From: Legionella jordanis
Lineage (GTDB): Bacteria; Pseudomonadota; Gammaproteobacteria; Legionellales; Legionellaceae
Length of the DNA: 64,000 nt
Direction: 5' to 3'
Assembly (NCBI RefSeq): GCF_900637635.1
Contig: NZ_LR134383.1
Coordinates: 1,322,501-1,386,500, forward strand
Position 1 is the stretch's first letter. The number at the start of each line of letters is the position of its first letter. Below are positions 8,875-19,228 of the stretch, piece after piece. The position numbers were made by a program, and so were the translations under genes. The notes under the pieces are model-generated. The model was not told the DNA's origin. It saw only the letters and a list, made by a program, of their open reading frames with translations, and searched no databases.

Positions 8875-10374
8875 TTAAGAGTTAGCGTTTTCTGTGGATG
8901 GATAAGCCAAGTACTCAGTGAGGCAGGAGCTGCTTTCCTGATTGAAATGTATTCCTAATTTGGTTCGCCGCCACAAAATATCTTCACTGCTCGTTGCCCA
9001 TTCATGTTGGCAAAGAAAATCAACCTCACGTTCAAAAAGGCCGTTTCCAAAATCTCGTCCTAAATCATTCAGGTTTGTGCAATCTCGAATGAGCTCCTCC
9101 ATTCTGGTTCCATAGTTACTAAGATATCTCTGGCGAATGTCTTCTGGAAGCCAGTAATATTTTTCTAGAGCGTATTCTGCATATTCACGAAAGGACATTT
9201 TATCCAAATACGAGCCAGGGAGATAAGTATGGTCGGTTATGGATTCTTTAAGGTAAGGAAAAACGGCTTTTAATTCATCGATCACTTCACTGGCCAGTTG
9301 ACGATAAGTTGTAATTTTCCCTCCATAAATCGTTACAGAGGGTGCCGGAAGCACGCTGAAAAGAAAAGAGTAATCCCGGCTTAATGCTTTAAGTTCCCCC
9401 GGTGCTGCCAATAAGGGCCTAACGCCACTCCAGGTATAAATGATATCTTCTCTTTGAATTTTAAATTTAAGATAATTATTAATTAGATCGCACAGATAAC
9501 CCACCTCTTCACTAGAGATGCTAACGTCATCCAACGAACCATGAAATGCAACATCTGTAGTTCCTATCATCGTGTACCCCTGATAGGGGACAATAAAGAC
9601 AATGCGTTTGTCTTGATGTTGTAAAAGGTAGGCGTGTTTGCCTTCATACAATTTATGCACCAGCAAATGGCTGCCTTTGACCAAAGACATTTTGTATTGA
9701 TTGTCGATTTGCAATAAGTTGTTCATGGACTCGACCCAGGGGCCGGTCGCGTTAATTACAGCTTTGGCCTTAATAAAATGCTGTTCACCTGTTTTATCTT
9801 GGGTGGTCAAATGCCAAAGCCCATCGATGGTATTAGCTTGAACAAGTTGCGTATAATTGCAGATGACAGCACCGTGATTTTTTGCTTGCAAAGCGTTGGT
9901 TATAGTCAAGCGAGAATCATCCGTTGTGCAATCATAGAAAAGAAATCCCTTCTGGTATTTTTCTTTTAAAGGATCAAAGTAGGGGGAATGCTTTTTGCGC
10001 AGTAGAAAACGGCTGCCCGGCAATTTATTGTCACGGCTGAGATTATCGTAAAGAAATAAGCCGGTGCGTAATAACCAAACCGGCCGCATTTCTTTGGAGT
10101 AGGGGAGAACAAATGGTAAAGGTCGCACTAAATAAGGCGCAAGCTTTAATAAACGTTGGCGTTCATCCAAAGCTTTTTTTACCAGTTTGAAATCATAATG
10201 CTCCAGATAACGAAGGCCGCCATGAATTAATTTACTGCTGCTGGATGAAGTTTTTGAGGCAAGATCATCCTTTTCTAAAAGAATTACTGACAACCCACGC
10301 ATGGAAGCATCTGCAGCGCAGCCACAGCCATTAATTCCTCCTCCGATAACTGCAACATCAAAAACTCGCTCCAT
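8875..10374 (-). CDS. glpD: Aerobic glycerol-3-phosphate dehydrogenase
   Basis: This FAD enzyme oxidises glycerol-3-phosphate to dihydroxyacetone phosphate and passes electrons to the quinone pool at the inner membrane. The N-terminus has the FAD-binding VIGGGINGCGCA motif, followed by SSKLIHGGLRYLE, the family signature. GVRPLL and YGGKITTYR lie in the substrate-binding half, and a C-terminal helical cap completes the usual length of about 500 residues. It is divergent from glpK across 143 bases, so one control region may serve both. A ggagac site precedes the ATG. Confidence 0.96.
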   Translation of the reverse strand: MERVFDVAVIGGGINGCGCAADASMRGLSVILLEKDDLASKTSSSSSKLIHGGLRYLEHYDFKLVKKALDERQRLLKLAPYLVRPLPFVLPYSKEMRPVWLLRTGLFLYDNLSRDNKLPGSRFLLRKKHSPYFDPLKEKYQKGFLFYDCTTDDSRLTITNALQAKNHGAVICNYTQLVQANTIDGLWHLTTQDKTGEQHFIKAKAVINATGPWVESMNNLLQIDNQYKMSLVKGSHLLVHKLYEGKHAYLLQHQDKRIVFIVPYQGYTMIGTTDVAFHGSLDDVSISSEEVGYLCDLINNYLKFKIQREDIIYTWSGVRPLLAAPGELKALSRDYSFLFSVLPAPSVTIYGGKITTYRQLASEVIDELKAVFPYLKESITDHTYLPGSYLDKMSFREYAEYALEKYYWLPEDIRQRYLSNYGTRMEELIRDCTNLNDLGRDFGNGLFEREVDFLCQHEWATSSEDILWRRTKLGIHFNQESSSCLTEYLAYPSTENANS

Positions 10375-10517
10375 GTTGTCTCCGAAATCATGTAAAATGC
10401 TGTCAAGATGGTATAAATTCTCTTAATAACGCCAGGATGGCTTGAAGCATTTGAAGTAAATTGCTGTGGCCTACCTCTGATATTAATTTAATTATCACAT
10501 TCAGGAAATGAAAAGCA

Positions 10518-11981
10518 ATGAACTATCTTCTTGCCATTGATCAAGGAACGAGCAGCACCAGAGCCATTGTTTACGAATCTTCAGGTAAATTGATTCATTC
10601 AAGCCAATATGCTCTTAAACAATCCTACCCAAAGGCAGGATGGGTGGAGCATGATCCCGAAGAGATTTGGACAAAAACGCTAAAGGCAATTTTAGATGTG
10701 GCAGAACAAGTAGGAGCTGAAAAAATAGCAGCTTGTGGCATTACCAATCAACGGGAAACCACAGTAATTTGGGACAAACAAAGTGGTAAATGCTTGGCTC
10801 CCGCCATTGTCTGGCAAGATAGAAGGACTGAAGGCTTCTGTCAATCACTGGTCGAGTTCAATGATTTATTGCAAGCAAAAACCGGTTTATTGGCTGATCC
10901 ATATTTTTCCGGCAGTAAACTGCACTGGTTATTTGATAATCTCCCTGAAGCACGCGAACTGGCGAGTAAAAATCAATTGGCTTTCGGCACCATTGACAGC
11001 TTTTTGATTTGGCGTCTAACAAAAGGCCATTCCCATTTAACAGATGTTAGTAATGCATCACGGACTTTATTGTTCAACATCCATAGTCTGCAATGGGATG
11101 AAGAGTTGCTCGATCTTTTCAAAGTTCCTCTTGCATGTTTACCGCAGGTTTGTAATAGCGATGCTCAATTTGGCGCTATTGATAAAAGTTATCTGGGCAA
11201 GCCAATTCCTATAACCGGGGTTGCAGGAGATCAACAAGCGGCTTTGATTGGCCAGGGTTGTTTTCAGGAGGGAATGATTAAAGCAACCTTTGGAACAGGG
11301 GGATTCCTATTGCTTAACCTTGGATCCAACCCAGCAAAATCAAATTATGGACTATTGACCACCATTGCATATGGAATTAAAGATGAAATAGCTTATGGCA
11401 TGGAAGGCAGCCTTTATCATGCCGGAACAACGATTAAGTGGTTGTGTGAAGAGATGAAGCTAATTGCCACCCCGGATGAAAGCGAATCGCTGGCACAGAG
11501 TTTGTCGAGTAATGAGGGAGTTTATTTATTGCCCTCATTTACCGGATTGGGTGCCCCGCATTGGTCTTCTGCTGCAGGGGCGGCGATTGTTGGCTTAAGC
11601 AGAACCACTAATCGTGCGCATTTTGCGCGAGCTGCATTAGAAAGCGTCTGCTATTTAACCAGGGATGTATTGACTGCCATGCGTAAAGACAGTGGACTTG
11701 TGTTTAGCAAACTACGAGTGGATGGTGGCATGGCCGTTAATAATTGGTTTTTGCAATTTCTAGCTTCGCAATGTGATTTGATTGTACAACGCCCCAAAGA
11801 AGTCGAAAGCACGGCGCAAGGGGCTGCTATGTTAGCAGCTCTGGGAGCGGGTTTGATTAACTCACTAGATGAATTGCAAAAAAATTGGCGCTTAGATAAG
11901 GAGTTTTATCCGGGCCAGGACAGGGAAGCAGTGGAAGCCAATTATCATGGATGGCAAAAAGCTTTAAGCATCTTAGCTTAG
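10518..11981 (+). CDS. glpK: Glycerol kinase
   Basis: Glycerol kinase phosphorylates glycerol with ATP to glycerol-3-phosphate, the substrate of the divergent glpD product. The protein is 487 residues long and of the FGGY/actin-fold type. DQGTSSTRAIVY near the N-terminus is the phosphate-1 loop. GITNQRETTVIWD and WQDRRT follow, then GVAGDQQAALIGQ and the ATPase-core FGTGGFLLLN. The second lobe has YLLPSFTGLGAPHW and the adenosine motif VDGGMAVN. The length is slightly short but complete. No glycerol facilitator gene is next to it in this window. Confidence 0.97.
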   Translation: MNYLLAIDQGTSSTRAIVYESSGKLIHSSQYALKQSYPKAGWVEHDPEEIWTKTLKAILDVAEQVGAEKIAACGITNQRETTVIWDKQSGKCLAPAIVWQDRRTEGFCQSLVEFNDLLQAKTGLLADPYFSGSKLHWLFDNLPEARELASKNQLAFGTIDSFLIWRLTKGHSHLTDVSNASRTLLFNIHSLQWDEELLDLFKVPLACLPQVCNSDAQFGAIDKSYLGKPIPITGVAGDQQAALIGQGCFQEGMIKATFGTGGFLLLNLGSNPAKSNYGLLTTIAYGIKDEIAYGMEGSLYHAGTTIKWLCEEMKLIATPDESESLAQSLSSNEGVYLLPSFTGLGAPHWSSAAGAAIVGLSRTTNRAHFARAALESVCYLTRDVLTAMRKDSGLVFSKLRVDGGMAVNNWFLQFLASQCDLIVQRPKEVESTAQGAAMLAALGAGLINSLDELQKNWRLDKEFYPGQDREAVEANYHGWQKALSILA

Positions 11982-11992
11982 CAGTGTGCCAG

Positions 11993-12937
11993 TTATAAAT
12001 TAAATAGTTTTTTGGCATTATCACTGAGAATTTTTTTAACCAATTCTTCTGGAAGATTGGCCTCTTTTATGTAATCCACTGCCAGGAGGTATTTATCGTG
12101 ATTCGCATAAGGGTAGTCTGTCCCCAACAATAATTGATTATGGGGATAAACAGCTACTGCGTTGTGTAATGCAGGAATATGTCCATGGGCTACCGTATCA
12201 AACCAAAATTTTTTTATAAAGTCGCTGGGCACACCCTCAATATTGCCTTCACCCCAATCGCTGTATAAATTATCTATGCGCTGCATGATCAGTGGTAAAT
12301 AGCCACCAAGATGAGTACTAATAAAATGGATATCAGGATAACGCGTGGTGATACCAGATAAGATTAGATGCAAAACTCCATAAGTGTCCTCAAAAGGGGC
12401 CCCAATCATCCAGGTAAGCCCATACACTTTGGTTTGCTCACCGGTACAACAGCCCGCAGGATGTAAAAATACAACCGCTTTTCTGCGATTTAGCTCGGCA
12501 AAAATGGCTTCAAAACGGTCTGCTTCTACTATAGACCGCTGCAACACGGTAGTTGTTACAGTAACACCCAGCATTCCCAAATCATCAAAGCAGCGTTTAA
12601 TCTCATCTAATGATTCTTGAATGTGCGGGAGTGGGAAAATCCCAAAGGCTTGAAAATGTTTGGGGTATTTAGCAATGAGCTGTGCATAGATATCATTCGC
12701 CATTTTGGCACTGCTTACTGCATCATTTTTATTTGAAAAATACGGGACTTGAGGCACAATGGAAAGCACCTGTAAATCAACGCCAGCCTTTTTCATTACT
12801 GCAAGACGTAATTCCAAATCCTGTTCTTCTATTCCCGCTCTCATATACCGGGCAACATCAACCAAATTCCCTCCTTTCCGTTCAATATCATCAAGATATT
12901 CTTTGGGAAAGCAGTGCGCATGGACGTCAATAATCAT
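11993..12937 (-). CDS. Amidohydrolase 2 family protein (ACMSD-like)
   Basis: This 314-residue metal-dependent TIM-barrel enzyme starts with IDVHAHCFP, the HxH metal site. A further histidine lies in FLHPAG, STHLGGY supplies another, and the late acidic motif is LLGTDYPY. The pattern fits the amidohydrolase-2 group, which includes aminocarboxymuconate-semialdehyde decarboxylase and related decarboxylases or hydrolases. No kynurenine pathway genes are nearby, so the substrate is unknown. It is convergent with glpK, with 11 bases between stops. A clear aaggga site precedes the ATG. Confidence 0.85.
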   Translation of the reverse strand: MIIDVHAHCFPKEYLDDIERKGGNLVDVARYMRAGIEEQDLELRLAVMKKAGVDLQVLSIVPQVPYFSNKNDAVSSAKMANDIYAQLIAKYPKHFQAFGIFPLPHIQESLDEIKRCFDDLGMLGVTVTTTVLQRSIVEADRFEAIFAELNRRKAVVFLHPAGCCTGEQTKVYGLTWMIGAPFEDTYGVLHLILSGITTRYPDIHFISTHLGGYLPLIMQRIDNLYSDWGEGNIEGVPSDFIKKFWFDTVAHGHIPALHNAVAVYPHNQLLLGTDYPYANHDKYLLAVDYIKEANLPEELVKKILSDNAKKLFNL

Positions 12938-13092
12938 AAATGAATCCCTTCAGGCATGAGAATTTAATTAATTATAGGATAGCTAGGGCTTTCAACATAG
13001 GCAAGGTTAAATAAAGCAGCAGTTAGTCAATGAATGATGAGATGTAAGATTTAAAATTGCCGATTCGGGGAATCTTATGGGTGGATAGTTAA

Positions 13093-13115
13093 AGGAGCAA
13101 GATGTACTTGCTCCT
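13093..13115 (-). terminator. Probable intrinsic terminator of gltA
   Basis: A perfect 9-bp stem (aggagcaag / cttgctcct) with a 5-base loop lies 10 bases past the gltA stop. Read on the minus strand it is followed only by TTTAAC, so the U-tract is weak and termination may be incomplete. Confidence 0.6.
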
Positions 13116-13125
13116 GTTCAGTTGC

Positions 13126-14397
13126 TTAAGGTACATCCCTTTGTTTTTCACCAGTATAAAGTTGGCGAGGACGTCCGATTTTGGATTTATTAGCCACCAT
13201 TTCCATCCAGTGGGACATCCATCCTACAGTCCTTGCCAAAGCAAAAATAACTGTATACATATTCGTGGGAATGCCAATTGCACTTAGAGTGATGCCGGAA
13301 TAGAAATCAACGTTTGGATAGAGTTTTTTCTCGATGAAATAATCATCTTCCAGGGCAATGCGCTCCAATTCCAAAGCCAACTTGAATAAAGGTGTTTCAT
13401 GCGCACCCACTGCATTGAGTACCTCATAACAGGTTTTACGCATAACCTTGGCGCGTGGATCGTAGCTCTTGTACACGCGATGGCCAAAGCCCATTAATCG
13501 GAATGGATCGTCTTTGTCTTTTGCACGTTTGATGTAATGATTTATGTGCTTAACGTCACCAATTTCCTTCAGCATATTGAGGCAAGCCTCATTGGCACCA
13601 CCATGGGCGGGTCCCCATAAAGCCCCAATTCCTGCTGAAATACAGGCATAAGGATTAGCACCTGTAGACCCTGCAAGCCTTACCGTAGATGTTGAGGCAT
13701 TTTGTTCATGATCCGCATGAAGAGTGAAGATCGTATCCATGGCATTGACGATCACAGGATCTGGGGTCACATCCTCAGAAGGAACTCCAAACATCATATG
13801 CAAGAAATTTTCAGCATAGGACATTTTATTTTGTGGATACATATAAGGTTGACCTACAGAGTATTTATAACTCATGGCCGCCAGAGTGGGCATTTTGGCA
13901 ATTAATCGAATGGCTGAAATAAATCGATCATTCTGATTATTCAAATCGATGGAATCATGATAAAAAGCAGACAATGCCCCTACAATGCCTACCATAATGG
14001 CCATTGGATGTGCATCACGACGGAAACCATTTAGAAAATTGTACATCTGTTGATGCACCATGGTGTGATTATTAATCAAACCAACAAAATCTTTCTTTTG
14101 CTTTTCGTCTGGCAATTCACCATTCAGTAGCAAATAACTCACGTCCAGAAAATCTTTCTTTTCTGCCAATTGTTCTATGGGATAGCCACGATAAAGCAGG
14201 ATTCCTTTATCCCCATCGATATAGGTAATTTTAGATTCACAAGAGGCGGTCGCTACGAAACCTGGATCAAATGTAAAATAACCTTGTCCAGCCAGCTTAT
14301 TGATGTCAATGACATCATTACCAAGCGTTGGGCTATAAATGGGAAGCTCAATTGGATCATGGCCGTTAATGTTAAGTTGTGCAACTTTTTTGGTCAT
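13126..14397 (-). CDS. gltA: Citrate synthase
   Basis: This enzyme condenses acetyl-CoA and oxaloacetate to citrate at the entry of the TCA cycle. The 423-residue length and N-terminal beta domain fit the hexameric, NADH-sensitive type of Gram-negative bacteria. Catalytic features include [23 protein letters not shown] and [14 protein letters not shown], which hold the active-site histidines, and a late PNVDFYSG with the catalytic Asp. A good aggag site precedes the ATG. The gene has its own promoter and terminator, so it is probably monocistronic. It is divergent from the phosphorylase gene. Confidence 0.98.
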   Translation of the reverse strand: MTKKVAQLNINGHDPIELPIYSPTLGNDVIDINKLAGQGYFTFDPGFVATASCESKITYIDGDKGILLYRGYPIEQLAEKKDFLDVSYLLLNGELPDEKQKKDFVGLINNHTMVHQQMYNFLNGFRRDAHPMAIMVGIVGALSAFYHDSIDLNNQNDRFISAIRLIAKMPTLAAMSYKYSVGQPYMYPQNKMSYAENFLHMMFGVPSEDVTPDPVIVNAMDTIFTLHADHEQNASTSTVRLAGSTGANPYACISAGIGALWGPAHGGANEACLNMLKEIGDVKHINHYIKRAKDKDDPFRLMGFGHRVYKSYDPRAKVMRKTCYEVLNAVGAHETPLFKLALELERIALEDDYFIEKKLYPNVDFYSGITLSAIGIPTNMYTVIFALARTVGWMSHWMEMVANKSKIGRPRQLYTGEKQRDVP

Positions 14398-14451
14398 CGC
14401 GTCTCCTAAATTTGTGGCTTCTTAGCCTTCTCGCTTGCGTCAGTGCGCAGA

Positions 14452-14480
14452 ACTATATAAAAATGCCCCTTTGCAGTCAA
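14452..14480 (-). promoter_or_regulatory. Probable sigma-70 promoter of gltA
   Basis: On the minus strand there is TTGACT, a 17-base spacer and TATAGT. The -35 and -10 elements are each close to consensus at ideal spacing. The predicted transcript start is about 45-50 bases upstream of the gltA ATG. Confidence 0.7.
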
Positions 14481-14558
14481 TTTGTCTATTCGCAAATTCA
14501 TTTTTAACATTATGAATAAGTATGAAGCAATCTGCGGTAATTTAATAGGGAAAGCATA

Positions 14559-15440
14559 ATGATTAAACCAGCCGATTTACCTTTTAACAAACGAGGAGCT
14601 GTATATCATCTGGATTTAAGGGCTGAAGAGCTCGCTGATTTGGTAATTACTGTTGGCGATCCTGGACGGGTCCAGCAAGTAAGTCAATATTTTGATAGAG
14701 TGGAAGTACAAAGAATTCATCGAGAGTTTGTTACGCATACTGGATACATTGGGAACCAACGCCTTACCGTGATTTCTACTGGAATCGGAATGCCCAATAT
14801 CGACATTGTCATGACCGAGCTCGATGCATTGGCCAATCTGGATGTGGAGAGCCGTTCATTTAGGGAGAAAACAAAACGCCTGAGTATCATTCGATTAGGG
14901 ACAACGGGGGGAATTAAGGAGGAATGCCGGCCAGGAGATGTGATAGTAAGCCAGTATGGCATCGGGTTTGATACTTTGATGCAATATTATGAATTCCCAC
15001 GTTCACAAAATTTATTGGAACTCCAATCGGCACTGGAAATTCAATTGCGCGGAGAAACGGGACCTTTTTTTGTTGCTGAAGCCGATCAGAATTTATTAGA
15101 TGGATTTAAATCTCTGGGAGTAGTGGGCATCAGCGCGACGTGCGGGGGGTTTTATGGCCCTCAAGGCAGAAGTTTGCGATTGCCTCTTCGCTATCCCAAT
15201 TTCCTTAATGCGCTCAAGGAATTCTCCTTTTCAGGTTTAGGTATTACCAATCTCGAAATGGAGACAGCTGCTATACTTGGACTGGGTAGCGCCTTGGGTC
15301 ATCGCTGCTTGTCCATCAGTGTGGTATTGACCAATCGTATGAATGGAGATTTTTTAAGTAGCAGCAGAATCAACATTGACAAATTAATCATTAGCTTTTT
15401 GGAAAAAGTCCCACATGTGTTTACGGCATCTACGTCTTAA
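14559..15440 (+). CDS. Nucleoside phosphorylase family protein (uridine phosphorylase-like)
   Basis: This 293-residue protein carries the PNP/UDP family pattern: VITVGDPGRVQQVS near the N-terminus (phosphate loop), IRLGTTGGIKEECRPGD in the middle and ITNLEMETAAIL near the end, where the Glu-Met-Glu stretch binds the ribose. The family splits the glycosidic bond of nucleosides with phosphate to give a free base and ribose-1-phosphate. It most resembles uridine phosphorylases, but the base preference is not certain from motifs. The 14559 ATG follows an agggaaag site. It is divergent from gltA and 88 bases upstream of gyrA. Confidence 0.87.
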   Translation: MIKPADLPFNKRGAVYHLDLRAEELADLVITVGDPGRVQQVSQYFDRVEVQRIHREFVTHTGYIGNQRLTVISTGIGMPNIDIVMTELDALANLDVESRSFREKTKRLSIIRLGTTGGIKEECRPGDVIVSQYGIGFDTLMQYYEFPRSQNLLELQSALEIQLRGETGPFFVAEADQNLLDGFKSLGVVGISATCGGFYGPQGRSLRLPLRYPNFLNALKEFSFSGLGITNLEMETAAILGLGSALGHRCLSISVVLTNRMNGDFLSSSRINIDKLIISFLEKVPHVFTASTS

Positions 15441-15453
15441 TCAGGGATAGCGA

Positions 15454-15482
15454 TTCAATTAAATTGGCCTCTGTGCTATTAT
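15454..15482 (+). promoter_or_regulatory. Possible sigma-70 promoter of gyrA
   Basis: TTCAAT, a 17-base spacer and TATTAT lie about 50 bases upstream of the gyrA ATG. The -10 is strong and the -35 weak, as in supercoiling-sensitive promoters, but that regulation is only inferred. Confidence 0.5.
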
Positions 15483-15528
15483 TTCACCCTATTTACTTGC
15501 ATCAATTGCATAAGGATACGTCCTCGTC

Positions 15529-18153
15529 ATGGTTTATTTAGCCAAAGAAGTTATACCAGTTAACATTGAAGATGAATTAAAGCAATCCTATCTTGATTAT
15601 GCGATGAGCGTCATTGTAGGACGAGCTCTGCCGGATGTGCGAGATGGATTAAAGCCAGTTCATAGACGGGTGCTTTTTGCCATGAGTGAACTGGGTAATG
15701 ACTGGAATAAGCCTTATAAGAAATCAGCCCGTGTAGTCGGGGATGTTATTGGTAAATACCATCCTCATGGAGACACTGCAGTTTATGACACCATCGTGCG
15801 TATGGCTCAGCCTTTCTCAATGCGCTACATGCTCATCGATGGGCAAGGAAACTTCGGCTCGATCGATGGCGACATGGCCGCTGCCATGCGATATACCGAA
15901 GTCAGGATGTCAAAGCTTGCGCATGCTTTATTGGCTGATTTGGAAAAAGAAACGGTTGATTTCAGCCCTAACTATGACGAAACTGAATTCGCTCCTGTTG
16001 TGTTGCCAGCACGAATCCCTAACCTGTTAGTGAATGGCTCTTCAGGGATTGCTGTAGGTATGGCGACGAATATTCCTCCTCATAACCTGAGTGAAATAAT
16101 TAATGCCTGTGTTGCCCTGGTGGATAATCCTGATTTAACACTGGATGACTTAATGGTCTATGTTCCAGGCCCTGATTTTCCAACAGCGGCCATCATTAAC
16201 GGTAAAGCCGGGATTGTCGAAGCTTATCGCACGGGTCGAGGTCGAATTTATGTCCGTGCACGCACAGACATCGAAACCGATGAGCAGTCAGGGCGTCAAG
16301 CCATAATCATCAATGAGTTGCCTTATCAGGTTAATAAAGCTCGTTTGGTTGAAAAAATTGCTGAATTGGTACGTGAAAAGCGCATTGAAGGAATCTCTGG
16401 CTTGCGGGATGAATCCGATAAGCAGGGTATGCGTGTAGTTATTGAATTAAAGCGCGGTGAAGTGCCTGAGGTGATTTTAAATAATCTTTATGCTCACACC
16501 CAAATGCAAAACGTATTTGGAATCAACATGGTTGCTTTGGTGGATGGGCAACCGCGCACATTGAACCTCAAAGAAATACTTGAGTATTTCCTCAAGCACC
16601 GCCGTGAAGTGGTGACCCGCCGCACCATCTTTGAACTGAAAAAAGCAAGAAGTCGTGCTCATATTTTAGAAGGTTTAGGCGTTGCTTTAGCAAACATCGA
16701 TGAAATGATTGAGTTGATTAAGCAATCCGCCACTCCGCAAGTAGCCAAAGAGGCGCTGTTGGCTCGTGTTTGGGCGCCGGGTTTGGTCAAGTCTATGTTG
16801 AAAAATGCTGGCAGTGACGCCTGCCGACCTGATGATTTACCGGCTGAATACGGCTTGACCGATGCGGGATATCGTCTTTCAGCAGAACAAGCCCAAGCGA
16901 TTCTTGAATTGAGATTGCATCGCTTAACGGCTTTAGAACAAGATAAAATTATTAAAGAATTTGAAGAATTATTGGAACTAATCAAGGAATTGCTTGATAT
17001 TTTAGCTTCCCCTGAACGCCTAATGCAGGTTATCCGAGATGAGTTACTTGAAGTAAAAGGGCAGTTTGGTGATTCAAGACGAACGGAAATTATTGCTTCA
17101 CAAGAAGATTTAACTATTGAAGACTTAATCACTGAAGAAAATGTCGTTGTGACGCTTTCGCATCAAGGTTACGTCAAATATCAACCAATTTCTGCCTATC
17201 AAGCGCAACGCCGTGGTGGTAAAGGCAAGTCGGCCACCAATGTTAAGGATGAGGATTTTATCGAGCGGTTGGTGATAGCCAGCACCCATGACACGTTATT
17301 GTGCTTTTCTAATTATGGCAAATTATATTGGCTTAAAGCCTATCAACTGCCATTAGCCAGTCGAATTTCACGTGGCAAACCCATTGTTAATATTTTGCCG
17401 CTCGCTGCGGATGAATCAATTAATGCCATGCTGCCTGTCCGAGAATTCACGGAAGGTTATTTTGTCTTTATGGCCACTAAGGCGGGCACCGTAAAAAAAG
17501 TACCTTTAGAAGCATTCAGTCGCCCACGATCCAATGGCATTATTGCTGTCGATTTGGATAATGATGATCGTCTGGTTGGCGTCGATATCACGGATGGCAC
17601 CAAAGATATTATGCTGTTTACGGATGCTGGTAAGGTCATTCGTTTCGATGAAAACCTTGTTCGTCCTATGGGAAGAACTGCACGTGGAGTCCGTGGTATT
17701 CGCTTGCAAGAAGGTCAATCAGTGATTTCATTAGTCGTTGCCAAGGATCACGGCAGCATTCTCACGGCCACTGAGAATGGTTATGGAAAACGCACCGATG
17801 TGGAAGAATATCGGGTGTCTGGACGTGGTGGGCAAGGGGTGATTTCAATCCAGGTGAATGAACGAAATGGTAAAGTGGTTCGCGCGCTTCAAGTAGAAGA
17901 CAATGATGAGGCGATGCTCATTACCGATAAGGGAACTTTGGTGCGTTTCAAGGTTTCGGAGTTATCCATCATCGGCCGCAATACTCAAGGTGTCCGATTG
18001 ATTAACGTTACTCCAGGTGAGCATGTAGTCGGGATGCAGCGTATTGAAGATCTTGGTGAGGAGAAACTGGATGACTCTGAACAAGAAGAAGACAGCAGTC
18101 AGGATGGAGTAGAGGGCTTCGAATCGCAATCGGATGAGCATTCAGATGAATAG
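15529..18153 (+). CDS. gyrA: DNA gyrase subunit A
   Basis: GyrA breaks and rejoins DNA in the A2B2 gyrase that introduces negative supercoils. The catalytic tyrosine is Tyr122 in AAAMRYTE. The quinolone-resistance region reads [10 protein letters not shown], with Thr83 and Asp87. Thr83 is, as I recall, the normal Legionella residue, so no resistance mutation is evident. The C-terminal DNA-wrapping domain has the GyrA box QRRGGKG near residues 563-569. The protein ends in a very acidic tail. Its 874 residues are typical. The stop overlaps the start of serC. Confidence 0.98.
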   Translation: MVYLAKEVIPVNIEDELKQSYLDYAMSVIVGRALPDVRDGLKPVHRRVLFAMSELGNDWNKPYKKSARVVGDVIGKYHPHGDTAVYDTIVRMAQPFSMRYMLIDGQGNFGSIDGDMAAAMRYTEVRMSKLAHALLADLEKETVDFSPNYDETEFAPVVLPARIPNLLVNGSSGIAVGMATNIPPHNLSEIINACVALVDNPDLTLDDLMVYVPGPDFPTAAIINGKAGIVEAYRTGRGRIYVRARTDIETDEQSGRQAIIINELPYQVNKARLVEKIAELVREKRIEGISGLRDESDKQGMRVVIELKRGEVPEVILNNLYAHTQMQNVFGINMVALVDGQPRTLNLKEILEYFLKHRREVVTRRTIFELKKARSRAHILEGLGVALANIDEMIELIKQSATPQVAKEALLARVWAPGLVKSMLKNAGSDACRPDDLPAEYGLTDAGYRLSAEQAQAILELRLHRLTALEQDKIIKEFEELLELIKELLDILASPERLMQVIRDELLEVKGQFGDSRRTEIIASQEDLTIEDLITEENVVVTLSHQGYVKYQPISAYQAQRRGGKGKSATNVKDEDFIERLVIASTHDTLLCFSNYGKLYWLKAYQLPLASRISRGKPIVNILPLAADESINAMLPVREFTEGYFVFMATKAGTVKKVPLEAFSRPRSNGIIAVDLDNDDRLVGVDITDGTKDIMLFTDAGKVIRFDENLVRPMGRTARGVRGIRLQEGQSVISLVVAKDHGSILTATENGYGKRTDVEEYRVSGRGGQGVISIQVNERNGKVVRALQVEDNDEAMLITDKGTLVRFKVSELSIIGRNTQGVRLINVTPGEHVVGMQRIEDLGEEKLDDSEQEEDSSQDGVEGFESQSDEHSDE

Positions 18154-19228
18154 AGGCTTTAATTTCGGGGCAGGCCCTGCCATGCTCCCCGAACCAATTC
18201 TTAAGGAAGTGCAGACAGAACTTCTGAATTGGCAGAACACTGGCATGTCCATTATGGAAATCGGCCATCGAACCCCTGAATTCATAGAATTAATGGCCAA
18301 AGCAGAGCAAGGCCTTCGTGAACTTTTGCACATTCCTTCCAATTATCATGTCCTTTTTTTAGGCGGAGCCGCACGCACGCAATTTGCCATGATTGCGTTA
18401 AATTTTTTAGATCAGTCTGAGCAAGGTGCCTATCTTATAAGCGGTATTTGGTCTGCATTAGCCTTTAAGGAAGCTTGTAAATTAAAAAATGCTTATTGTG
18501 TAGCCAGTAGCGAGTCGCAGGGTTTTGTGGACTGGCCAGAAATGACAGACTGGCAGATTCAGGATAAAACCCGTTATCTGTACTTCACTTCTAATGAAAC
18601 CATCAATGGCATTCGTCTTAAGGCGCCAACTTTTACAGGCCTTCCATTGATTGCCGATATGACTTCCAGCATTTTAAGCGAGCCAATCGATGTGCAAAAT
18701 TATCACTTAATTTTTGCGGGTGCTCAGAAGAACATTGCCAACTCTGGGTTGACTGTGGTTATTGTACGAGATGAATTTCTAAACAGCATCGGTGATAAAA
18801 TTTTACCCACGATGCTGGATTATCGAATACATGCCATGGAACATTCAATCTATGCCACTCCTCCCACGTTTAACTGTTATATTGCATTGAAAATGTTTGA
18901 CTGGCTTAAACAGCAGGGCGGAGTGAAAGCTATCTATGAGGTGAATTGTAAGAAAGCCAATATGCTCTACGATTATATTGACTCTTCTTCTTTTTATAGT
19001 TGCAAAATAGCAAAGCAGGCAAGATCACTTGTAAATGTTTGTTTTACCCTTAAAAAATCAGATCTTGAACCTATTTTTCTGACTAAAGCCAGTCGACGAG
19101 GTTTATTGGCTTTGAAAGGCCATCGTGCAGTGGGGGGGCTTCGTGCCAGTCTATATAATTCGATGCCTTTGGTTGCTGTGGAGCAATTAATAGAATTTAT
19201 GTGCGATTTTGCTAAGGAATATGATTAA
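18146..19228 (+). CDS. serC: Phosphoserine aminotransferase
   Basis: SerC makes 3-phosphoserine from 3-phosphohydroxypyruvate and glutamate with PLP, in serine and pyridoxine synthesis. The start [15 protein letters not shown] is the family N-terminus. [17 protein letters not shown] and the PLP-lysine stretch [18 protein letters not shown] are clear. TRRG is replaced by SRRG in the later active-site loop, and [15 protein letters not shown] closes the protein. I chose ATG 18146, overlapping the gyrA stop by 8 bases; an in-frame ATG at 18134 would add only four residues. It is translationally coupled to gyrA and aroA. Confidence 0.95.
   Translation: MNRGFNFGAGPAMLPEPILKEVQTELLNWQNTGMSIMEIGHRTPEFIELMAKAEQGLRELLHIPSNYHVLFLGGAARTQFAMIALNFLDQSEQGAYLISGIWSALAFKEACKLKNAYCVASSESQGFVDWPEMTDWQIQDKTRYLYFTSNETINGIRLKAPTFTGLPLIADMTSSILSEPIDVQNYHLIFAGAQKNIANSGLTVVIVRDEFLNSIGDKILPTMLDYRIHAMEHSIYATPPTFNCYIALKMFDWLKQQGGVKAIYEVNCKKANMLYDYIDSSSFYSCKIAKQARSLVNVCFTLKKSDLEPIFLTKASRRGLLALKGHRAVGGLRASLYNSMPLVAVEQLIEFMCDFAKEYD

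Noticed and set aside
15775..15789. Quinolone-resistance mutation in gyrA (Thr83)
   Set aside because: Thr at this position is, as I recall, the usual wild-type residue in Legionella, and Asp87 is unchanged.
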